A stretch of 64,000 nt of DNA from JAJDTR01 sp965220415 (GTDB taxonomy: Bacteria > Poribacteria > WGA-4E > JAJDTR01): positions 3,038,001-3,102,000 of the forward strand of contig OZ244829.1 in the NCBI GenBank assembly GCA_965220415.1. The letters are read 5' to 3'. A program made the position numbers and the translations under genes. The notes under the pieces were generated by a model that was not told where the DNA came from, searched no databases, and saw only the letters and a list, made by a program, of their open reading frames with translations. Positions 59,124 through 64,000 of this stretch are shown one piece after another (position 1 is the first letter of the stretch; each line of letters opens with the position of its first letter).

Positions 59124-60119
59124 GTGACAGCGCGTGAAGCTATTGCAGAGATGCGAGACATGATAAGCGATCGGCACGGCGATTATCATCAAGATGATGA
59201 TGCGCTCCGCTATCTGAATCGCGCCGCCCAGTACATCAGCACGGAGAGCGAGTCCCTGAGGTCGGGTATCTACAGAGAGGTGGAGGAGGGGCAGAGCAGT
59301 TACGGATTGCCGTCCGATCTGCTGCAAATAGACTTTGTGGCGTTCAGGAGTCCGGACGAAAGTCGTTTCACCCCGCTGCATCCGCTTCGAAACGTGTCAT
59401 CGCAAGCCATAAACCAGAACTTTGAAACCGGGCGCCCGATTTACTATTCGCTGTGGGGGCGCGCCGCGCGTGAGCGGTTGGTGGGAGTTGTGACGGAAGG
59501 AACCGCAACTACATTCAAGATTGCCGGCTCGTTGCCGTCCGGAGTCAAAGTCAACGACGAAGTGTTGAACGTCACCGATCGCGGCGCCGAAGCCAGAGTG
59601 ATAAGGGTTGTGAGAACCCCGACCGAATTTATTGAGACCACGCCACTCCGCGGTGGGGAACGGAACACCTTTGAAGTGGACGATACGGTGAGGATATTGT
59701 CACCTGACCGGGCGAGCCAAACGCTTCACATTTCGCCGCCGCCGGATTTCACGAGCGTACCGGGCGAGGAGAATCTGTTCGTCTATCACGCGCACAAGCA
59801 TCGGGTGATTAGACAGGTTGACATTGATAACGAGAACGATCTGCTTGAAATCGACCCGAACTTGGAGGAGGCGTTCTTGCATCGGATGTGCTATCACGCG
59901 AGCGTCGCGGACAAGAGCGTGAGTGACGCGTCCGCGGGATATTTCGACGGGAAATACAACTTCCATTACAAGCGCGCGATGCCGCGGGTGCGGCAGAAGA
60001 TTCGGCAGTTCCGCTCTTTGTGGTTTGCAGGGCAAGCCACCGAGCAAGTGCGCGACGTAAATCTGATCGGCTACACGGACATAACGGGGCACTCGGGAAA
60101 TAACCATCGAATATTATAG
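59124..60119 (+). CDS. Head-tail adaptor-like protein
   Basis: GTG start with AGGAGG. The 331-aa protein opens MTAREAIAEMRDMISDRHGD and DDDALRYLNRAAQYISTESE, an N-terminal helical hairpin common in phage adaptor proteins, followed by a beta-rich insertion (about residues 115-200) and a helical end (EEAFLHRMCYHASVADKSVS). It fits the ring joining portal to tail. It is followed by the tail-like propeller gene, the usual podovirus order. Assignment is by architecture. Confidence 0.5.
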   Translation: MTAREAIAEMRDMISDRHGDYHQDDDALRYLNRAAQYISTESESLRSGIYREVEEGQSSYGLPSDLLQIDFVAFRSPDESRFTPLHPLRNVSSQAINQNFETGRPIYYSLWGRAARERLVGVVTEGTATTFKIAGSLPSGVKVNDEVLNVTDRGAEARVIRVVRTPTEFIETTPLRGGERNTFEVDDTVRILSPDRASQTLHISPPPDFTSVPGEENLFVYHAHKHRVIRQVDIDNENDLLEIDPNLEEAFLHRMCYHASVADKSVSDASAGYFDGKYNFHYKRAMPRVRQKIRQFRSLWFAGQATEQVRDVNLIGYTDITGHSGNNHRIL

Positions 60120-60206
60120 GTTTGATTTAACTTTGGTACAGAACCCCTAACACCAAAAAGATCCCAATCACGATTTACGCATTACGCAATACGTACTAGT
60201 TTTATC

Positions 60207-62360
60207 ATGCAAGAGTTGATTTGGAATGTAACGAAATTTAATCATATTCTGAGTTATCCGTCAGCCGCGCCAGCGGGTGCGGAGGCATACGCACAAGACA
60301 TGCTGAATCTCCGTGTCGATCGATGGGGGCATTTGCGGCTGAGACCGGTGATACGGGCGCTGCAGATGGACGATGAATCTGACATCGCATCGGAGAATAG
60401 GCTTATCACGGGTGTCGCAGCCACGGCGCGCGAACTATACTGGTTGCACAGTGACGGCAAACTCTTTGTCGCAAACTCCATCGCTGCGAATCCGTCAGAA
60501 ATACGCAATGCGCCCAATCTGGAAGGGCGGCTCTCAATCGTCGGCGACATCGGCGATTTCGCGGTCATCACCAGCGAAGGCGATGATAACGGGTATATCG
60601 TTTACTATCCGGACATCGTTGCACGGATGCTGCACTTGGAGCCGCCGAACGCGGAAGATTTTCACCAGCGCTACTTCGTGAATCCCGACTTGCGATCTAA
60701 TTATGCCATATCCTACGACGCCGCCAATAGTCGCTACATACTGTTGGATTCCGTCCCCGGTGATTTGTCCGGTACCATTACGGTTGAGGACGTGTCATTC
60801 AGCGGCAACACCATAATCCTGGGAGACGCAACGCGCGGGACTTCCTATCAACTAGCCGATGGCGATGTGTTGATTGTTTCGTCTCCGATTACAAACGCGG
60901 GGGCAGTTCAGGTTCTTGTCGTTGGGTCGCCTGCACTGCCATTGCGCCATGCTGACGGCTCGGAGTTAGATCCCGGTAATTTGCAGGCGGGATATACTGT
61001 CGAACAGTCGGACAAATACACGTTCTACAAGTTGACTTTTGAATCGGAAGGCGGGGCATGGGAATCCGAACCCTCCGAGCGATTTAGCGACCGTGCTCGT
61101 AACAACCCGGAGGAGTTCCGAATACGCTTTGTATTGCCGCACGAAGACAAACCGACTGATAACCGCGTAAAGTTTCTAAATCTATATCGCAGTTCTGAAA
61201 CACGCGGCGATGAAGACGCGGACGACGACAATCTGCTTTATTTTCGCGTTGGTCGTACTCGACTGCCGCGCACTGCGATTGATTGGGGCGTATTGGATAA
61301 CGAGTCGCATGGCGAACATAACGTTTCGCTGCCGTTGCGCGACAACAGCAAAATGCCGAGTGAAATCACGCAACTCGCTCGATTTAATGACCGGCTTTTC
61401 GGCGCCGCGGGGGACGAACTCCGGTTCAGCGATGTACGCAATTTGACGCCCAATTGGGGAGCGTGGCCAATCCTCAATTCCATCCAAACCGGCACGCCGA
61501 TAGAGTTCTGCGCCGCGTACCGCGGCATGTTGCTATTCGGCGGCGCAAACAATTTGTATCGCCTGTCGGGCTCTTCGCCGGCGACCTTTGGATACGATCA
61601 GATATCATCCCGCGGGCCAGTGTCGCCTCACGCATGGGGCGTACTGGGGGACGCACTCGGTTTTGTGGGATCGGACGGACTATACCTCACGGACGGCACC
61701 CGAGCGCCCGAGACGGCGCCGCAATTGGAGGGCTATTTTAATCGCCATGAAATTGAAGAAGGACTGGCGGGGACACTTCCGAATAAGGCTAGTTTGTGGG
61801 GCGTATCAAGGAGGCGAAAGCGGGACAATCACACAGACCAAATTCTTTTTGTGAAGAACGCCAATAATTGGAGTCGCCTTGCAATCGGAAATGAGCGGGC
61901 GTTAGTAAAGGAATATACGACAGTCAAATTCGACGGATTCGCGTTGACAGGCGTGATTGCCGATCAAGGGCGTGCGCCGCGGCTAATCGATTGGGTTGTC
62001 GATGACGGCGATGTGGACGAACTGACGAAGTACTCCGGACAGGTAAATCCGCCCACCGAGGAGATTGCGTGGTCGTGGGAATCGCAGCAGCTTGACTGGA
62101 ACTCACAGGGGCTTGGCAGCGAGATGAAGACCTTCAAAGAATTAGCGATTGACGGGAAAGCGGAGAACGACATAACTGCCACATTTTACATAGATGAACA
62201 GGATCCGGTCGAGAAAACTGTCTCGGCGATGCGCACGGGCGGCGAACGGTTTGACTACCGCCGGATTCGGATAGACCGGCGGGGGTTTTCGCTGCGGTTC
62301 AAGATTACCGGAACGGGCGGCGTGACGATTCGCGGGTTGAAAGTTAGAGCGTATGTGTAG
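60207..62360 (+). CDS. Tail-tube/stabilisation-like beta-propeller
   Basis: This 717-aa protein begins VTKFNHILSYPSAAPAGAEA and AQDMLNLRVDRWGHLRLRPV, the N-terminal motif of podovirus head-stabilisation/tail-tubular (gp10/gpB-type) proteins, whose propeller forms the tail hub. Later blades include QLARFNDRLFGAAGDELRFS, YRGMLLFGGANNLYRLSGS and LGFVGSDGLYLTDGT. The C-terminal domain (LRFKITGTGGVTIRGLKVRA) is beta-rich. Size and position fit. Confidence 0.55.
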   Translation: MQELIWNVTKFNHILSYPSAAPAGAEAYAQDMLNLRVDRWGHLRLRPVIRALQMDDESDIASENRLITGVAATARELYWLHSDGKLFVANSIAANPSEIRNAPNLEGRLSIVGDIGDFAVITSEGDDNGYIVYYPDIVARMLHLEPPNAEDFHQRYFVNPDLRSNYAISYDAANSRYILLDSVPGDLSGTITVEDVSFSGNTIILGDATRGTSYQLADGDVLIVSSPITNAGAVQVLVVGSPALPLRHADGSELDPGNLQAGYTVEQSDKYTFYKLTFESEGGAWESEPSERFSDRARNNPEEFRIRFVLPHEDKPTDNRVKFLNLYRSSETRGDEDADDDNLLYFRVGRTRLPRTAIDWGVLDNESHGEHNVSLPLRDNSKMPSEITQLARFNDRLFGAAGDELRFSDVRNLTPNWGAWPILNSIQTGTPIEFCAAYRGMLLFGGANNLYRLSGSSPATFGYDQISSRGPVSPHAWGVLGDALGFVGSDGLYLTDGTRAPETAPQLEGYFNRHEIEEGLAGTLPNKASLWGVSRRRKRDNHTDQILFVKNANNWSRLAIGNERALVKEYTTVKFDGFALTGVIADQGRAPRLIDWVVDDGDVDELTKYSGQVNPPTEEIAWSWESQQLDWNSQGLGSEMKTFKELAIDGKAENDITATFYIDEQDPVEKTVSAMRTGGERFDYRRIRIDRRGFSLRFKITGTGGVTIRGLKVRAYV

Positions 62361-62576
62361 GGCGTAATGCGTAACCCGCATAGGGATTAAGTTAAGCATT
62401 TTGCGGCGCGGGTTGTACACTTTCAATGCTTCAATCTGTTGATATTCACGTAAACTTGGACGAAAGAATCCCTTTTAATTCATCAGTCGGTCTGACTAAG
62501 AAGATGTGCGATAGCGCTCGTTCTCGTAGGGGCGGGGTTCCCCCGCCCGATAGGGACTAAGAGCCTGTTTGAAAAG

Positions 62577-62735
62577 TACAATTTGTAGGGTGCGCACTGC
62601 GCACCAGCCTCTAAAAGCCCCAGAGGGGATCAAACGAGCGAATAGCGAGTGCGATAGCTAATCCTGCGCAATGTGAGGCTTACGGTGCTATGGTAAATCC
62701 CATAGAAAATCCTAGTCACCGTCCGTTCGTTTGAT
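62577..62735 (-). repeat. REP hairpin and inverted 35-bp unit
   Basis: A TTGTAGGGTGCGCACTGCGC REP is followed by units read on the minus strand (GGGATCAAACGAGCGAATAG start) and a further tail ending TTGATC at 62735. No gene is visible between 62361 and 62774. Confidence 0.6.
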
Positions 62736-62774
62736 CAGTATTATGCCGCACCTACCATAATCAGGGAGGCAGCA

Positions 62775-62972
62775 ATGCCGTTGAGAGAACAGCTATCTTT
62801 AGATGCGTTAACGAGACATGTGGACGACGAGAAGCAGGACAGGGTACGAGAGGTTCGAGCGCTGCCCGGAAAAGCACAGTTTGGCGATGAAGTAGTAATG
62901 AATGGCGAATTGTACAAGTATCTGATTGACGGGTGGTTTAAAGTGACGACGGAAAAGGTGGTAACTGTTTAG
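62775..62972 (+). CDS. 65-residue phage-like protein
   Basis: CAGGGAGG precedes ATG. The product (MPLREQLSLDALTRHVDDEK) has a C-terminal ALPGKAQFGDEVVMNGELYK that echoes the small protein at 30716. It lies between the tail-hub-like and internal-protein-like genes. Function unknown. Confidence 0.5.
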   Translation: MPLREQLSLDALTRHVDDEKQDRVREVRALPGKAQFGDEVVMNGELYKYLIDGWFKVTTEKVVTV

Positions 62973-63178
62973 TCTATTGATTTCTAGGGCGAGCATAGGG
63001 CAATCGCTTATGAATTTAGGCGAATTTTCGCCATATTTTTGAGGATTACCCTTGTGAGCGCCCATTACTAGCCATTAACCACTGCTTTCAGGTTCGTAGT
63101 AGTGCAATTCATTGCACGTTTTGAGTTTTACTAGCCACTAATCACTAGCCACTAATCACTTACAAAAGGTGACTTAAA

Positions 63179-63814
63179 ATGGCGGAACCAATTTCGATGG
63201 GGACACTCGCGCTTATCGGCGCAGGGACAGGTCTGGCGCAGGTCGGCTTGGGGATATACGACCGCATTGCGAATCGCCGGTTGTATCAGCTCCAAGAAGA
63301 GATACTCGACCAGCAAGCGCAGTTCAACAAAGATCTTCAACGGCGCAGTCGCGGGAAGTTCACCGAATCGGAACTGGCGATGATACGCCAGAACGCGGAG
63401 CCGCAGTTGCAGGCTGCGTCGGGAAACATCGCGGCGCGGTTAGGTCCTTCCAGCCCCGCGGGTTTGGCATTGCTGCAGCAAGCGCAGCAGGCGCCGAATA
63501 ACGCCGCAATGGGTGCGGCAACGGCGCAGTACGGCACATCGTTGTCGGGTCTGTCTCAGGCAGTGAACCAGCGGCTCGGACAACTGTCGGGCGATTCGTC
63601 GTTCATGGACGATCTCGGCGCGATACTCAAGAACTATATGTACCTGAAAAAGATGGGTCAAAACCCCGACGACGAAACGACTCGCGGCGCTGTGGATACA
63701 CTGACCCGTAGCGCTCCAAATGTAACCGCGGCTTGGGAGAGGATTAAGAACCCGGGAAGCGGATACCAATCACGTCCAGGGGGCAATTTTGGTGACAATG
63801 AGAGATGGTGGTAA
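63179..63814 (+). CDS. Internal virion/ejection-like protein
   Basis: AAAGGTGA precedes the ATG. The 211-aa protein has an N-terminal hydrophobic, glycine-rich segment (MGTLALIGAGTGLAQVGLGI), then Gln/Ala-rich helices (LQEEILDQQAQFNKDLQRRS, LALLQQAQQAPNNAAMGAAT) and a polar end. Such composition is typical of podovirus ejection or internal virion proteins and follows the tail-hub-like gene, as in P22-like arrangements. Assignment is by composition and order. Confidence 0.45.
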   Translation: MAEPISMGTLALIGAGTGLAQVGLGIYDRIANRRLYQLQEEILDQQAQFNKDLQRRSRGKFTESELAMIRQNAEPQLQAASGNIAARLGPSSPAGLALLQQAQQAPNNAAMGAATAQYGTSLSGLSQAVNQRLGQLSGDSSFMDDLGAILKNYMYLKKMGQNPDDETTRGAVDTLTRSAPNVTAAWERIKNPGSGYQSRPGGNFGDNERWW

Positions 63815-63818
63815 ATGT

Positions 63819-64000
63819 TATACTCCGCACTGTCAGAAATTGCGTCTTCTGTAGGATCAAACGAGCGGATAGCGAGTACGATAGAGATCCCGCGATCTCC
63901 AGGTCGCGACCCTTTACGAGGGAACTCCTATTCCCGACCTAATGGTGCTACGTAAGTCCTATTAGAAACAACTATCACTGGAAAAGAAAGCGCAATAATA
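63819..64000 (-). repeat. MITE-like TATACT element, copy 3 (occupied, partial)
   Basis: Inverted copy of the 28620-28817 element, cut by the window edge. It carries the same 35-bp unit at the same site (about 63857-63891), as in copy 2. Confidence 0.75.

Larger units (their letters stand above)
19394..64000 (+). mobile_element. Putative provirus or provirus-derived region
   Basis: Nearly all genes from 19.5 kb to the right edge are on the plus strand, many preceded by strong ribosome-binding sites. They include tail-like paralogues, coiled-coil/holin-like small membrane proteins, small basic proteins and a virion module with a capsid-like protein. A sugar-modification block sits inside. No integrase, terminase, portal or attachment site was found, so the boundaries are not defined and it may be several elements. 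Confidence 0.45.

Noticed and set aside
63819..64000. Attachment-site-like repeat at the right edge
   Set aside because: It is a copy of a dispersed MITE-like element also present at 6465 and 28620, so it does not mark a provirus end.

Overview
The window looks like a piece of a chromosome from an uncultivated, repeat-rich bacterium, most likely Candidatus Poribacteria or a close relative. The evidence is a combination I associate with that group: a phytanoyl-CoA dioxygenase family gene, the tail of a sialidase-like protein, secreted WD40 and leucine-rich-repeat lipoproteins, and an LRR / hydrolase-like / LamG / dockerin protein with the DVNGDGVVNIFDL type of dockerin. This is family recognition by eye, without any database search. 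No rRNA, tRNA or CRISPR array was recognised.

Layout. (1) 1-11.3 kb is host-like, mostly on the minus strand: sialidase tail, phytanoyl-CoA dioxygenase, WD40 propeller, small lipoproteins, a BNR-type propeller, an LRR lipoprotein split by an in-frame TAG, and an orphan periplasmic binding lipoprotein. (2) 11.6-16.3 kb is a toxin-antitoxin/defence island, partly decayed: fused HicB-HicA remnants, a RelE/ParE pair, a HEPN gene broken by a MITE and a TAG, XRE-ImmA, and a DUF4411 PIN toxin with two internal stops. A second, paralogous binding lipoprotein lies beyond it. (3) From a near-consensus promoter at 19.4 kb the plus strand carries what I read as a large provirus or provirus-derived island: duplicated tail-like proteins and further structural-like genes (19.5-26.8 kb); small membrane, coiled-coil, lipoprotein and holin-like genes mixed with a sugar nucleotidyltransferase (27.6-37.2 kb); a glycan-modification block (37.3-52.8 kb); small accessory genes including a HEPN pair (52.8-55.8 kb); and a virion module (56.4-63.8 kb) with capsid-like, decoration-like, adaptor-like, tail-like and internal-virion-like proteins. 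No integrase, terminase or portal is visible, so the provirus boundaries are unknown.

The glycan block has two GT29/sialyltransferase-like genes, a CMP-sugar-synthetase-like gene, three GT25-like paralogues, two paralogous methyltransferases, a GT-A enzyme, a GT-B enzyme, two SDR epimerases and a C-methyltransferase. The simplest inference is an element that rewrites the host surface glycan, possibly with sialic-acid-like caps.

The most unusual structure is in the spacers. At least six repeat classes are interleaved: (a) a 35-bp unit beginning GGGATCTCTATCG and ending CTTGA(TC), found alone, in tandem and nested in itself, with filled and empty sites inside this window; (b) GTAG-type REP hairpins with many different stems; (c) heptamer arrays of the CAGTGRC type that enter genes; (d) a GAAACCGAGTTTT hairpin just upstream of many of the structural genes; (e) a 149-181 bp MITE with terminal inverted repeats; (f) a 164-bp TATACT-ended MITE-like element. 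The compact block from about 40.2 to 50.8 kb is almost free of these repeats and looks richer in A+T, as if acquired separately.
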